Assembly: GCA_026391435.1 (NCBI GenBank)
Contig: JAPLEJ010000046.1
Span: 1 to 43,328, forward strand
Direction of reading: 5' to 3'
DNA: 43,328 bases
From: Bacteroidota bacterium
GTDB lineage: Bacteria; Bacteroidota; Bacteroidia; Chitinophagales; Chitinophagaceae
Of the stretch, positions 18,197-28,267 are shown piece by piece. The first letter of the stretch is position 1; each line of letters begins with the position of its first letter. The translations under genes were made by a program, and so were the position numbers. The notes under the pieces are model-generated. The model was given only the letters and a program-made list of their open reading frames with translations. It was not told the origin of the DNA and made no database searches.

Positions 18197-21100
18197 TTTC
18201 ATGCCCATGACCCCGGTATGAATTTTATTTAAAAGCTGATAGCATGATTCCATGCCCTTGATATCCTTAATGATCAAAATGAAATTTTTACCCACCTGTT
18301 TAAAATGCGCTGTGTTCATTGCCTTTTGAGCAAAAGCCAATAAATGTTTAAATGTATCACTTTCAAAATAGGGGGCATCAGGTCGATTGATAAAAAAACA
18401 TCTCAACACTTCTTCTTTCAATGTCATCTTTTCAAAACCCAATGCAATGGCAATGCGCCTGCATTTGATGGTGGTGAATAAATCTTCTACCGAACTTGGT
18501 AAAGGTCCAAAACGATCCACTAATTCAATGCGTAATAAATCAAGTGACTCATCATCCTCTGCTTGATCCAATCTTGTATACAAGGACAATCGTTCTCCTA
18601 TACTTTCTACATAACCGTCAGGAATCATAATTTCTAGATCAGTATCAATGGTGCAGTCCTGCACATAATCATCCTGTTGACTAATTTCTTCCTGAAATAA
18701 TTCTTTAAAGTCTGATCTTTTTAATTCTCTTACGGCTTCTGCTAATATTTTTTGATACATTTCAAATCCAATCTCTGCCATGAAACCACTTTGCTCACCC
18801 CCCAATAAATTACCTGCACCCCGAATATCTAAATCACGCATGGCAATTTGAAAGCCGCTTCCTAGTTCACTAAACTGCTCTAAGGTTTGTAATCTTTTTC
18901 TAGAATCATCTGGCAGGGTACTAATGGGTGGTGCCAATAAATAACAAAATGCTTTTTTATTACTACGACCTACCCTACCTCTTAATTGATGTAAATCACT
19001 CAAACCGAATTGATGTGCGTTATTGATGATAATGGTATTGACATTGGGTATGTCTACACCACTTTCTACAATATTCGTACACACTAATACATCATACCTG
19101 CGTTCAATAAAATCTAATATTTTTTCTTCCAACTGATGTCCTTCTAATTGTCCGTGCGCATAACCAATACTAATATCTGGGCATAATCTTTGAATCAATG
19201 CACACATTTCGGCTAAACCTTGTACTCTATTATGAATAAAAAATACCTGACCTCCTCTTTCTGTTTCATAATAAATGGATTCCCTAATGATATCTTCATT
19301 AAATACTTGTACTTCGGTATGGATGGGTTGACGATTCGCAGGCGCTGTATTAATAATACTTAAATCACGTGCACCCATTAAACTAAAATGCAAGGTGCGA
19401 GGAATGGGTGTTGCAGTTAATGTTAAGCAATCAACACTCGACCTTAATGTTTTTAATTTTTCCTTATGCGCGACTCCAAATTTTTGTTCTTCATCAATGA
19501 TCATTAATCCTAAATCTTTAAAAACAACATCTTTGCCTAACAACCCATGCGTTCCAACTAAAATGTCAATCTTTCCTTCTTTTACCTTTTCAATGGTATC
19601 CTTTTTTTGTGCTGCAGATTTAAATCGATTTAAGTAATCAACTGTGATTGGAAAGTCTTTTAAACGATCAAGAAATGTTTTATAATGTTGAAATGCCAAT
19701 ATGGTCGTGGGCACAAGCAATGCTACTTGTTTCCCATCAATGGCTGCCTTGAAAGCAGCGCGCACAGCTACTTCCGTCTTACCAAAACCTACATCACCAC
19801 AAACCAATCTATCCATAGGAGCTGGTGTTTCCATGTCCTTTTTTACATCTGCAATCGCTTTGGCCTGGTCGAGTGTTTCTTCGTACATAAACGAAGCTTC
19901 TAATTCATAAACCATATAATTATCTGGCGAAAATGCGAAGCCTGCTTGTGCTTTTCGTTGTGCATATAATTTAATTAAATCAAATGCAATCTCTTTTACT
20001 TTTGCTTTCGTCTTGTCTTTTAATTTAACCCAAGCATCAGATCCCAATTTATTCACCTTAGGAGGAGACCCTTCTTTTCCAGTATATTTTGAAATTTTAT
20101 GAAGTGAATTAATATTGACATATAAAATATCACTGTCTTTATAAATAATTCTGACCGCTTCTTGTAACAATCCATTCACTTCCATTTTTTGTAAGCCACT
20201 ATACACACCCACACCATGATCAATATGGGTTACATAATCTCCTGGTTGTAAATCACGCAAAGTTCTAAGTGTAATTGCTTTACTTTTACTATAAGCTTGT
20301 TTGACTTTATATTTATGATAGCGTTGAAATATTTGGTGATCTGTGTAACAAACTACTTTATGATCGTGATCAATAAATCCTTCATGAATATTTTTAACAA
20401 TCGGTGTAAAAGGAGTCTCTGTTTTTAAATCTGTAAAAATAGCATGCAAGCGCTCTAACTGCTTGGCTTGCTCGGCAAAAATAAATAAAGCGTATCCTTT
20501 TTTTTCTAGCTCCTGCAAATTGGCAATCAACAACTGAAACTGCCTATTAAAACTAGGCTGTACTTGTGTGTTAAAAACCATCAAATCCTTGACCAGGTTC
20601 GCTTGAAAGCCCCATTCTATAATAGATTTACCAAGCAAAGCTTGCTCCGTATTTTGTACCGATTCAAAGTCATCTAACTGCGTATACTTAGTATGCGCAT
20701 CCCCGTCATCCATTATTTTTGATGAATGCGTATGTTCTAAAAAATCATTTAATGCCTCCCTTTGATCTAGCCCTCTTTGCTGAATCACATTCCAATCCTT
20801 TAACCAAATCAAAGTATTAGACGCCATAAAATCGATCAAAGGAATTTTTTCGGTGTCTTCAAACTGTGTAGTTACATTAGGAATAATATTAACTTGCAAT
20901 AATTTACGCTCACTTAATTGTGTTGCGGGATCGAATAATCTAATACTATCCACTTCCTCTCCAAATAATTCAATTCGATAAGGCTTTTCATTTCCGAAAG
21001 AATAAATATCAAAAATGCCACCTCTTAAAGCAAATTGTCCAGGCTCATATACAAAATCAGTGCGCTCAAATCCATAGTCAATAAACTGTTGCATCATTGC

Positions 21101-21586
21101 ATTTAAATCAATACTGTCATTGGTTTTAATCTGAATGATGTTTTTTTGTAAGGTTTTTGGAAGAATTACTTTTTCAAACAAAGCTTCTGGATAAGTAACA
21201 ATAATTTTTTTATTTCCACCCATTGATATTTTAGTTAACGCCTCGGTGCGTAACATCACATGCGATGGGTTTAAAACATTAAAATTATGCGGTGTTTTGA
21301 AGGAAGAAGGAAAATAAAATAAATCCAATGCCTCTGTGACACTTTCAATAGAATTAAAAAAATAGGCCGCTTCTTCGGCATCGTTTAAAACAACAATATG
21401 ATTCCATTGATTGGTTTGCTCATGAGTGAGAATGGATTGTAAAACAAAGGCAGCGGATGATCCATTTAAGTGTTGTAAAAAAATTTGAAAGGGCTTGTTT
21501 TGAGCATTGGACATAGCTATCCTGTCCACCAATGAATTAAGGAGGGGGGATAATCTAAACCGTTCAAACAAAGATTGCTCATTCAT
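18194..21586 (-). CDS. mfd: Transcription-repair coupling factor
   Basis: Mfd displaces stalled RNA polymerase at DNA lesions and recruits UvrA. The 1130 aa follow the known order. The N-terminal UvrB-like module includes YPEALFEKV and FALRGGIFDIYSFGNEKPYR. The RNA-polymerase-interacting region is DLQPGDYVTHIDHGVGVYSG. The RecG-like motor has the P-loop CGDVGFGKTEVAVRAAF, the Walker B LMIIDEEQKFGV, TLTATPIPRTL and QLRGRVGRSNKKAFCYLL. A C-terminal TRCF domain follows (EEISQQDDYVQ, IPDGYVESIGERLSLY, LVDRFGPLPSSVEDLF). Lengths and motifs are all normal. Its stop codon lies in the shared terminator. Confidence 0.97.
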   Translation of the reverse strand: MNEQSLFERFRLSPLLNSLVDRIAMSNAQNKPFQIFLQHLNGSSAAFVLQSILTHEQTNQWNHIVVLNDAEEAAYFFNSIESVTEALDLFYFPSSFKTPHNFNVLNPSHVMLRTEALTKISMGGNKKIIVTYPEALFEKVILPKTLQKNIIQIKTNDSIDLNAMMQQFIDYGFERTDFVYEPGQFALRGGIFDIYSFGNEKPYRIELFGEEVDSIRLFDPATQLSERKLLQVNIIPNVTTQFEDTEKIPLIDFMASNTLIWLKDWNVIQQRGLDQREALNDFLEHTHSSKIMDDGDAHTKYTQLDDFESVQNTEQALLGKSIIEWGFQANLVKDLMVFNTQVQPSFNRQFQLLIANLQELEKKGYALFIFAEQAKQLERLHAIFTDLKTETPFTPIVKNIHEGFIDHDHKVVCYTDHQIFQRYHKYKVKQAYSKSKAITLRTLRDLQPGDYVTHIDHGVGVYSGLQKMEVNGLLQEAVRIIYKDSDILYVNINSLHKISKYTGKEGSPPKVNKLGSDAWVKLKDKTKAKVKEIAFDLIKLYAQRKAQAGFAFSPDNYMVYELEASFMYEETLDQAKAIADVKKDMETPAPMDRLVCGDVGFGKTEVAVRAAFKAAIDGKQVALLVPTTILAFQHYKTFLDRLKDFPITVDYLNRFKSAAQKKDTIEKVKEGKIDILVGTHGLLGKDVVFKDLGLMIIDEEQKFGVAHKEKLKTLRSSVDCLTLTATPIPRTLHFSLMGARDLSIINTAPANRQPIHTEVQVFNEDIIRESIYYETERGGQVFFIHNRVQGLAEMCALIQRLCPDISIGYAHGQLEGHQLEEKILDFIERRYDVLVCTNIVESGVDIPNVNTIIINNAHQFGLSDLHQLRGRVGRSNKKAFCYLLAPPISTLPDDSRKRLQTLEQFSELGSGFQIAMRDLDIRGAGNLLGGEQSGFMAEIGFEMYQKILAEAVRELKRSDFKELFQEEISQQDDYVQDCTIDTDLEIMIPDGYVESIGERLSLYTRLDQAEDDESLDLLRIELVDRFGPLPSSVEDLFTTIKCRRIAIALGFEKMTLKEEVLRCFFINRPDAPYFESDTFKHLLAFAQKAMNTAHFKQVGKNFILIIKDIKGMESCYQLLNKIHTGVMGMK

Positions 21587-21597
21587 ACATCACCCAA

Positions 21598-21605
21598 CAA
21601 AGATA
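21598..21605 (-). promoter_or_regulatory. -7 box (TATCTTTG) for mfd
   Basis: Exact TAnnTTTG on the minus strand, 11 bases from the mfd ATG. It overlaps the short gap after the upstream lipoprotein gene, so mfd probably has its own promoter. Confidence 0.6.
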
Positions 21606-21616
21606 CAATTCTGTCA

Positions 21617-22087
21617 TCAATAACTTGCCTTGACGTTGATAATAACTTCCATAGATTGAAATAAGTTAGGCAATACCTGAACGACTGCTAATTCATTATA
21701 TTGATTTAGAAAAGGAACAAAATAACCCCCTTCATACCCTACTAATATACTGTACTTCCCAGGTGCCAATGAAATTGAAAAATGTCCAGTACTATCAGTT
21801 GGGAAAGTACCTAATAATTGAGTAGCTGGTTTCGTATAAAGTCCCCCTACCAAAGTCTTAACAGAAGTCATGGTGGTGGGTTCAAAAACATAAATATTGG
21901 TTGCATATCCCTGGCCTTTTGAAATGGGTTTTCCTTTTTGAGGCATGGCATTCCCTTTTTGTTCAAAAACCTGACCTATCAATCCTTGTGTGGGTGGCAA
22001 TTTGATGGGTTGTTTAAAGGAGATGCAACCCATCCCAATCAATACGATTAGAAATAATATAGAAATAATTGAAAATAGTCGTCTCAT
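21617..22087 (-). CDS. Putative lipoprotein with carboxypeptidase-regulatory-like (prealbumin) fold
   Basis: A 156-aa protein. MRRLFSIISILFLIVLIGMGC is a hydrophobic leader ending in Cys21, but the lipobox GMGC is imperfect, so lipidation is likely rather than certain. After a Pro/Lys/Gly-rich linker, the C-terminal half (TFPTDSTGHFSISLAPGKYS) resembles the G-x-F-x-L-x-P-G-x-Y pattern of carboxypeptidase regulatory-like domains, common in Bacteroidota envelope proteins. The function is unknown. It precedes mfd by 30 bases on the same strand and is divergent from the subtilase gene. Confidence 0.7.
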   Translation of the reverse strand: MRRLFSIISILFLIVLIGMGCISFKQPIKLPPTQGLIGQVFEQKGNAMPQKGKPISKGQGYATNIYVFEPTTMTSVKTLVGGLYTKPATQLLGTFPTDSTGHFSISLAPGKYSILVGYEGGYFVPFLNQYNELAVVQVLPNLFQSMEVIINVKASY

Positions 22088-22227
22088 TGTATGTTCATTT
22101 AACTAAAGTTACAACTTATTAATTCACTTACCCGCATCGCCGGCATGAACGCCTCGCACTGACCTATTATTGCGCTGATAATTACAGGTAAATTAATATA
22201 AAATAGAGAATAAATTGTAATTTCGAC

Positions 22228-22246
22228 TAACTCAATAAATGAGTTA
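22228..22246. promoter_or_regulatory. Perfect palindrome upstream of the subtilase gene
   Basis: TAACTCA (22228-22234), a 5-base spacer, then TGAGTTA (22240-22246). It lies 18 bases before the ATG and directly after a near-consensus -7 box TAATTTCG (22218-22225). It could be an operator or an mRNA hairpin near the translation start. The rest of the 177-base gap back to the lipoprotein gene holds nothing I recognise. Confidence 0.4.
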
Positions 22247-22264
22247 TTTTATAAAAATGCTGCC

Positions 22265-25200
22265 ATGAGGAAATTGCTTCAATATGCCTTGTTTTTTTTC
22301 TTTTTCACTCCCTCTTTAAATGCTCAATTTAAAACAAGCAAATTAGTATTATTAAATACGGCAAAATCTTTAGACCTTGAATCACGAGAATCCTATTCAA
22401 AAGCAGTCATCAAAGCAAAAGAAAAAGGTTGGCCTTTATTTTATAAATCAAAAAATAATACGACCAATTCATTAAAGGGAATAGACGTTTTTGGGCAACC
22501 CATTTACTTTACTAGTTTTTCAGATCCTATACATGCAATTTCAGTCAACACTAATAAATTATGGCCTACCGCCAATTTAGGATTTAGCTTAACCGGAGAA
22601 AGTGATAGTTTAACCAATAAACTTGGAATTTGGGATGAAGCAGCAGTTAGAGCAACCCATTATGAATTAAAAAATAGAGTCGTTCAAAAAGACAATGCCA
22701 CTTCTGCCCTAGACCATGGTACCCATGTCTTAGGAATTATGATGGCAAAAGGACTGAATCCCTTAGCAAAAGGGATGGCCTATAATTTAAAGGGCGCCTA
22801 TTCCTATGATTGGAATAATGACAATAGTGAAATGGCTGCCGCCGCCGCCAATGGTTTACTTATTTCAAACCATTCTTATGGCATTGTAAGTGGATGGGAT
22901 CAAAATTCGGATTCTTCCTGGAGATGGGAATTTAATGGTAGATGGAATGAAAAAGAAGATTACAGATTTGGATTGTATAATGATGAAGCTCAAATTAACG
23001 ATTCTATTATGTACAATGCCCCCTATTATTTAATTGTTAAAGCAGCGGGGAATAATCATGCAACAACGGGTCCTAAAGTGGGTGAAATCTATTGGAGAAG
23101 GGACGCCAATGGTAAAATGTACAATGCTGGTGCAAGACCGGATAGCTTAAGTAGCAATGATGCTTATGAAACATTATCTACCGACATCAATGCAAAAAAT
23201 ATATTAGTAGTTGGTGCCGTGAACGGCTTGACAGCCCCTTATTCAAAAAAAGAAGATGTGGTCATGTCTTCCTTTAGTAGCTGGGGACCCACCGATGATG
23301 GCAGAATAAAACCTGATATCGTTGCTGATGGTGTGGGCGTATTCTCTGCTATTGCTGTCAATGACTCAAGTTACGATTCTAAAAATGGAACTTCGATGGC
23401 ATCCCCCAATGCCGCTGGATCCTTATTACTATTACAAGAGCTGAGTCAACAATTAAGTCCCAAAAAATTTTTACGCGCAACTACTTTAAAAGCATTGGCA
23501 ATTCATACTGCAAATGAGGCAGGCCCTAGCTTAGGTCCAGATTATAAATTTGGATGGGGATTACTCAATATGTATGATGCCGCGATGATGCTAAAAAATG
23601 CATTGACTTCTAAAAATAGCACCAGTAGTAATGATTTAGTTTATGAAAATGTAATTAATAATTCAGATTCTACTGTTTATAGTATCATTGCATCAGGTAA
23701 AAAACCGTTGAAAGCCACCATAGTCTGGAATGATATTAAGGGCGCTATTAAATCCACATTGAATGACAATACACCTCAATTAGTGAATGATTTAGATTTA
23801 ACAATTTCAAAAGGCACTAAAATCACTAGGTCATGGATATTGGATCCGCAATTTCCATCAAATGCAGCAACAAAAGGCGATAATTTTTTAGATAATGTTG
23901 AAAAAGTTGAAATCGATTCTACAACAGTGGGCGCCACCTATACCGTTAAAGTAAAACATAAAAGAATTTTAGAACGAGGACAACAAGCTTATTCATTAGT
24001 AATCAGTGGCGCCGGTGGTGCGACCTATTGCACTTCAAGTCCAACCACTACAGCAGGAAGTAAAATTGACAGCATCAGCTTAAATAATATTCAATACGCC
24101 CCGGTTACTAATAAAGAATATGTAGATAATACCAACTTATTAATTAAAGCCGAACCTAGTGGCCTACTTAATATTTTTATGAAATTAGGCAGCGTAGATG
24201 CGACTAATAATAATCGCTTTGTAAAAACTTTTATTGACTATAATAATAATGGCGTATTTGAGACCAACGAATTAGTCAATACGAGTGCAGCTATTACCAA
24301 TGGCAATTATACTAGCAGCATTAATTTACCTGATACTTTAAAATTGGGACAACTTTTAAAATTAAGAGTTGTGGTAATGGAAACAAGCAATAGTAGTAAT
24401 GTATTGGCATGTGGCAGTTATGCGATTGGAGAAACGCAAGACTACTCTGTCATCATGGTGAACCCGTCTAGTGATTTACAAATGTCTGATCTCGTTAATC
24501 CACAAAGTGCCGCTTGTAAAAAAGGAATACAATATGTTACTGTTAAGATAACCAACAATGGCACTAGTTTGCAACAAAACTTTGCACTTAGCTTAATTGT
24601 ATCAAAAGGGAATACGGGCATCCTGAATATAAATGAAATTTTTACTGGTCGTTTATATGGTGGTTCGTCTATGAACTATACTTTTCAAAAACCCATTAGT
24701 TTAGATGCGGCTACTACTTATACTTTCGCCGCAACGGTGACGGCTACTAATGATCAACAAAAAGATAATAATACTTTAAATGCAACCATTACGACTGCTT
24801 CCAATATTGCAGCGCCTGTTGGTAATGCAACCAATTGTAATAATACTCTAAGATTACAGGTATCAAATCCTATAAGCGGTGGTAATTATATATGGTATGA
24901 TAGTTCCATACTATCCACTCCAATTGCAGTAGGCACTAATGTCAGCTATAATACCACTAAGAGTAATTTATATTTAACACAAGGATACCAAGGCTTTGTA
25001 GGGCCTGCTAACAATACTGTTTATGGTGGAGGAAGCTATAATAATTTCGTAGGAAGATACTATATGAAGATTATAACTGGCATGCCGCTCACCATCAATA
25101 CAGTTAAACTTTATACTGCTAATGCAGGCAAAATTGATCTGGAACTCATGTATATGGCGACGGATAGCACTTACTACCCAAGTCTGTCTCAATTTGTCAC

Positions 25201-26047
25201 CCTTAATGCAGTTGCTAGTTCGCCTAGTCCTGTAGCGGGTGCCTCTAGTTATGTAGCAGGTGATACTGGAAGAATTTATGAACTCAATTTTAAATTAAAT
25301 GTAGCGGGCAGTTATTTTCTTGTTGCCTCTTGCGATAGCACTGCAAGTATTTACCGAAACAATGCCATCACGAGCAACCCCTATCCTATTGGTGTCGATA
25401 AAATTTTTAATTATACCAGCAACTCTGCAACGCCAACCTTTCAAAACTTTTATTACTTTTTTTATAACACACAAATTTCAACGAACGATTGCGTGAGTCA
25501 AACGAGCACCATTCCAATAACCATCGGAAGTAAGCCCACTATTGTTTTCAAAGGCGATAGCATCACTTCTAGTCCCGCTTTGGCTTACCAGTGGTTCATG
25601 AATGATAATCTCATCGCAGGTGCTACAAAACAAGTTTACAAGCCAACGGTGAACGCTAATTACAAAGTGATGACGACTAATAATAGCTGTCAAACTATTT
25701 CAGATAATTTACTTGTCTTAGTAAGAGACGCGAATGGCAATGTGATTACAGATGTGAGCGAAGGATCTACAAAAGAAATTAATTTGAAAATTACATCTAC
25801 CGATTACATTGAAAATTTAATCAAAGGAAATTCTTTTTTCATACAATTTAGTAGCGTGCAAACTAAAGATATTTCATTAGATATTATTAATTCAATGGGG
25901 AATCGGGTTGGACACAAGGAAAACTTAATCAATCAACGAACACCTCAAAAAATAGATATTGGAAATTTATCGACTGGCGTATACTATGTTAAAATTTATG
26001 CTAATAACAAAGTATATGTACAAAGGGTATTCATTACAAACAATTAA
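22265..26047 (+). CDS. Secreted subtilisin-like serine protease with GEVED and T9SS sorting domains
   Basis: A 1260-aa exported S8 protease. A signal peptide (MRKLLQYALFFFFFTPSLNA) is followed by a catalytic domain with Asp124 (GIWDEAAVR), His151 (DHGTHVLG), the oxyanion Asn263 (AAGNNHA) and the nucleophile Ser377 (NGTSMASP). A beta-sandwich follows (about residues 455-580), then a GEVED domain with FIDYNNNGVFETNELV and GETQDYSV (about 650-735). CARDB/Ig-like segments come next, and the C-terminal 80 or so residues form a type A sorting domain ending NLSTGVYYVKIYANNKVYVQRVFIT. The sorting domain predicts export by type IX secretion and removal by PorU, whose gene is disrupted in this same window. 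The next gene starts 11 bases later. Confidence 0.92.
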   Translation: MRKLLQYALFFFFFTPSLNAQFKTSKLVLLNTAKSLDLESRESYSKAVIKAKEKGWPLFYKSKNNTTNSLKGIDVFGQPIYFTSFSDPIHAISVNTNKLWPTANLGFSLTGESDSLTNKLGIWDEAAVRATHYELKNRVVQKDNATSALDHGTHVLGIMMAKGLNPLAKGMAYNLKGAYSYDWNNDNSEMAAAAANGLLISNHSYGIVSGWDQNSDSSWRWEFNGRWNEKEDYRFGLYNDEAQINDSIMYNAPYYLIVKAAGNNHATTGPKVGEIYWRRDANGKMYNAGARPDSLSSNDAYETLSTDINAKNILVVGAVNGLTAPYSKKEDVVMSSFSSWGPTDDGRIKPDIVADGVGVFSAIAVNDSSYDSKNGTSMASPNAAGSLLLLQELSQQLSPKKFLRATTLKALAIHTANEAGPSLGPDYKFGWGLLNMYDAAMMLKNALTSKNSTSSNDLVYENVINNSDSTVYSIIASGKKPLKATIVWNDIKGAIKSTLNDNTPQLVNDLDLTISKGTKITRSWILDPQFPSNAATKGDNFLDNVEKVEIDSTTVGATYTVKVKHKRILERGQQAYSLVISGAGGATYCTSSPTTTAGSKIDSISLNNIQYAPVTNKEYVDNTNLLIKAEPSGLLNIFMKLGSVDATNNNRFVKTFIDYNNNGVFETNELVNTSAAITNGNYTSSINLPDTLKLGQLLKLRVVVMETSNSSNVLACGSYAIGETQDYSVIMVNPSSDLQMSDLVNPQSAACKKGIQYVTVKITNNGTSLQQNFALSLIVSKGNTGILNINEIFTGRLYGGSSMNYTFQKPISLDAATTYTFAATVTATNDQQKDNNTLNATITTASNIAAPVGNATNCNNTLRLQVSNPISGGNYIWYDSSILSTPIAVGTNVSYNTTKSNLYLTQGYQGFVGPANNTVYGGGSYNNFVGRYYMKIITGMPLTINTVKLYTANAGKIDLELMYMATDSTYYPSLSQFVTLNAVASSPSPVAGASSYVAGDTGRIYELNFKLNVAGSYFLVASCDSTASIYRNNAITSNPYPIGVDKIFNYTSNSATPTFQNFYYFFYNTQISTNDCVSQTSTIPITIGSKPTIVFKGDSITSSPALAYQWFMNDNLIAGATKQVYKPTVNANYKVMTTNNSCQTISDNLLVLVRDANGNVITDVSEGSTKEINLKITSTDYIENLIKGNSFFIQFSSVQTKDISLDIINSMGNRVGHKENLINQRTPQKIDIGNLSTGVYYVKIYANNKVYVQRVFITNN

Positions 26048-26058
26048 AAAATTAAAAT

Positions 26059-26787
26059 ATGGCACTAGAATGGGTAGAAAGCACACTGATAAAAATTATT
26101 GACGAAACAGCCAATACAAAAAGATTTTACTTTGAAATCTCCGCCTTAGAAAAATTTGATTTTATTCCAGGTCAATTTGTGACACTTGACTTACCGATAC
26201 ATGAACAAAAAAATAAAAGATGGAGAAGCTACTCCATTGCCTCGGCACCCAATGGCACTAACACTTTCGAGTTAGTCATTGTTCATTTGGAAGGAGGCCT
26301 AGGAACAACTTACCTATTTAACGAAGCAAAAGTGGGTACAAAAATTACGCTAAGAGGTCCACAAGGTGTATTTGTGTTACCTAAAAATTTCGATAACGAT
26401 GTTTACTTTATTTGTACTGGAACAGGCATCGCCCCTTTTAGATCAATGATTCGTTATATTCATGAACATAAAATTCCTCATAATAATATTCATTTGATTT
26501 TTGGTTGTCGTAAATTCCAAGATGGATTATATATTGATGAATTAAAAGAATTAGAATCAAAAGAACCTGGGTTTCATTTCCATCCTTGTTATTCTAGAGA
26601 AAACGAAGTCCCTGCTGGCGCACATAAAGGTTACGTGCACCCTGTTTACCAAGCATTATTACAACAAAACAAAGAAACGGCACATGTATGGCTATGTGGT
26701 TGGAAAGCCATGATTGACGATGCACGAAAAAACATGGCCGACTTAGGGCTTGATAAAAAGCAAGTACACTTTGAATCTTTTGGATAA
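26059..26787 (+). CDS. FAD-dependent ferredoxin/flavodoxin-NADP reductase-like oxidoreductase
   Basis: A 242-aa protein of the ferredoxin-NADP+ reductase superfamily. The FAD-binding barrel (about residues 1-100) contains FIPGQFVTLDL and the flavin motif RSYSIAS. The nucleotide-binding half contains YFICTGTGIAPFRSM, LIFGCRKFQDGLY and the C-terminal HVWLCGWKAMIDDARKNM. There is no iron-sulfur cluster cysteine set, so it is a reductase without its own electron carrier; the partner is unknown. It follows the subtilase gene closely and ends 6 bases from the convergent glyS with no terminator between, so the two transcripts may overlap. Confidence 0.88.
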   Translation: MALEWVESTLIKIIDETANTKRFYFEISALEKFDFIPGQFVTLDLPIHEQKNKRWRSYSIASAPNGTNTFELVIVHLEGGLGTTYLFNEAKVGTKITLRGPQGVFVLPKNFDNDVYFICTGTGIAPFRSMIRYIHEHKIPHNNIHLIFGCRKFQDGLYIDELKELESKEPGFHFHPCYSRENEVPAGAHKGYVHPVYQALLQQNKETAHVWLCGWKAMIDDARKNMADLGLDKKQVHFESFG

Positions 26788-26793
26788 AAGTAA

Positions 26794-28242
26794 CTAGCTA
26801 ATATGAGCTAATACTAATTCTTTCACTTTTGTAAGTGCGATTCGTTCCTGTAACATACTATCGCGGTAGCGAATGGTTACGGTACCATCCTCTTTAGTTT
26901 GATGATCGACGGTAACGCAAAATGGCGTTCCTATTGCATCTTGACGACGGTATCTTTTTCCAATGGCATCTTTTTCTTCATAAAAGCAATGGAAAGATTT
27001 TTTACAATCATTCATTAACTCTTTTGCCAATTCGGGCAAGCCATCCTTTTTGGTTAAAGGCAATATGGCTAATTTATTAGGCGCTAATCTAGCAGGCAAG
27101 TGCAATACCACTCTTGAATCAGTCGTACCATCTTCTTTTGGAATGGCTTCTTCCTCATAGGAATTGGCCAACAATAATAAAAACATCCTATCTAATCCGA
27201 TCGAAGTTTCAATGACGTATGGAATATAATGCTGGTTGATTTCAGTATCAAAATACTGCATCTTCTTTTTACTAAATTCCTGATGACGACTTAAATCAAA
27301 ATCAGTTCTTGAATGAATCCCTTCCACTTCTTTAAAACCAAATGGAAATTCATATTCAATATCCAAAGCGGCATCAGCATAATGCGCTAATTTAACATGA
27401 TCATGAAAACGATATTTTTCGGGAGCAATGCCTAAACTTAAATGCCATTGCATTCTTTCGTTTTTCCAATGTTCGTACCACTCCTTTTGTGTACCTGGCT
27501 TAATGAAAAACTGCATTTCCATTTGCTCAAATTCACGCATTCTAAAAATAAATTGACGGGCCACAATCTCATTTCTGAATGCTTTCCCGGTTTGCGCAAT
27601 ACCAAAAGGAATTTTCATCCTAGCCGTTTTTTGCACATTTAAAAAATTCACAAAAATACCCTGTGCCGTTTCTGGTCTTAAATAAATGGTACTTGCTTCT
27701 TCAGCAACTGCACCAATCTCAGTTGAAAACATAAGATTAAACTGTCTTATTTCGGTCCAATTGCAGGTGCCACTAATACTACAAGTAATTTTATTGTCTT
27801 CAATTAATTTTTTTAATCCTTCAAAATCTTCCTTGGCCAACAGCGCATCCATGTCAGCTAATAACTGATCCGCAGCGGTCTGATTTCCTTTGATGATTAA
27901 TGCTTCCGCGTGGCCTTCAATTAAATGATCAACACGATATCTTTTTTTACTTTCTTTATTATCTATTAATGGATCACTAAAACTATCTACATGACCACTG
28001 GCTTTCCAAGTAGTGGGATGCATAAATATAGCAGCGTCAATACCCACTATATTTTCATTCAATTGCGTCATACTATTCCACCAATAATCTCGAATATTCT
28101 TTTTTAATTGCGCTCCATAGGGGCCGTAATCATATACTGCACTTAACCCATCATAGATTTCACTACTTGGGAAAACAAAACCATATTCTTTGGCGTGCGA
28201 TATAATCGCTTGTAATGTATTGTCGGTGGTTACCTTGCTCAT
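26794..28242 (-). CDS. glyS: Glycyl-tRNA synthetase (single-chain class II type)
   Basis: Charges tRNA-Gly; this is the homodimeric type (often named glyS or glyQS), not the alpha2-beta2 enzyme. The start is ATG 28242 (482 aa), where the conserved N-terminus KEYGFVFPSSEIYDGL and YDYGPYGAQLKKNI begins. Upstream in-frame codons run back through the promoter and into mazG, so they are not translated. Seen: TCSISGTCNWTEIRQFNLMF, LRPETAQGIFVNF, the class II motif 2 region GKAFRNEIVARQFIFRMREFEQME, HSRTDFDLSRHQ, IETSIGLDRMF (motif 3), and an anticodon-binding domain with RYRRQDAIGTPFCVTVD. Confidence 0.96.
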   Translation of the reverse strand: MSKVTTDNTLQAIISHAKEYGFVFPSSEIYDGLSAVYDYGPYGAQLKKNIRDYWWNSMTQLNENIVGIDAAIFMHPTTWKASGHVDSFSDPLIDNKESKKRYRVDHLIEGHAEALIIKGNQTAADQLLADMDALLAKEDFEGLKKLIEDNKITCSISGTCNWTEIRQFNLMFSTEIGAVAEEASTIYLRPETAQGIFVNFLNVQKTARMKIPFGIAQTGKAFRNEIVARQFIFRMREFEQMEMQFFIKPGTQKEWYEHWKNERMQWHLSLGIAPEKYRFHDHVKLAHYADAALDIEYEFPFGFKEVEGIHSRTDFDLSRHQEFSKKKMQYFDTEINQHYIPYVIETSIGLDRMFLLLLANSYEEEAIPKEDGTTDSRVVLHLPARLAPNKLAILPLTKKDGLPELAKELMNDCKKSFHCFYEEKDAIGKRYRRQDAIGTPFCVTVDHQTKEDGTVTIRYRDSMLQERIALTKVKELVLAHIS

Positions 28243-28248
28243 AGACTG

Positions 28249-28256
28249 CAAATATA
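28249..28256 (-). promoter_or_regulatory. -7 box (TATATTTG) for glyS
   Basis: Exact TAnnTTTG on the minus strand, 6 bases from the glyS ATG at 28242 and 11 bases past the mazG stop. Predicts a nearly leaderless glyS mRNA and supports the ATG chosen. Confidence 0.6.
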
Positions 28257-28267
28257 CTGAGAATGAA

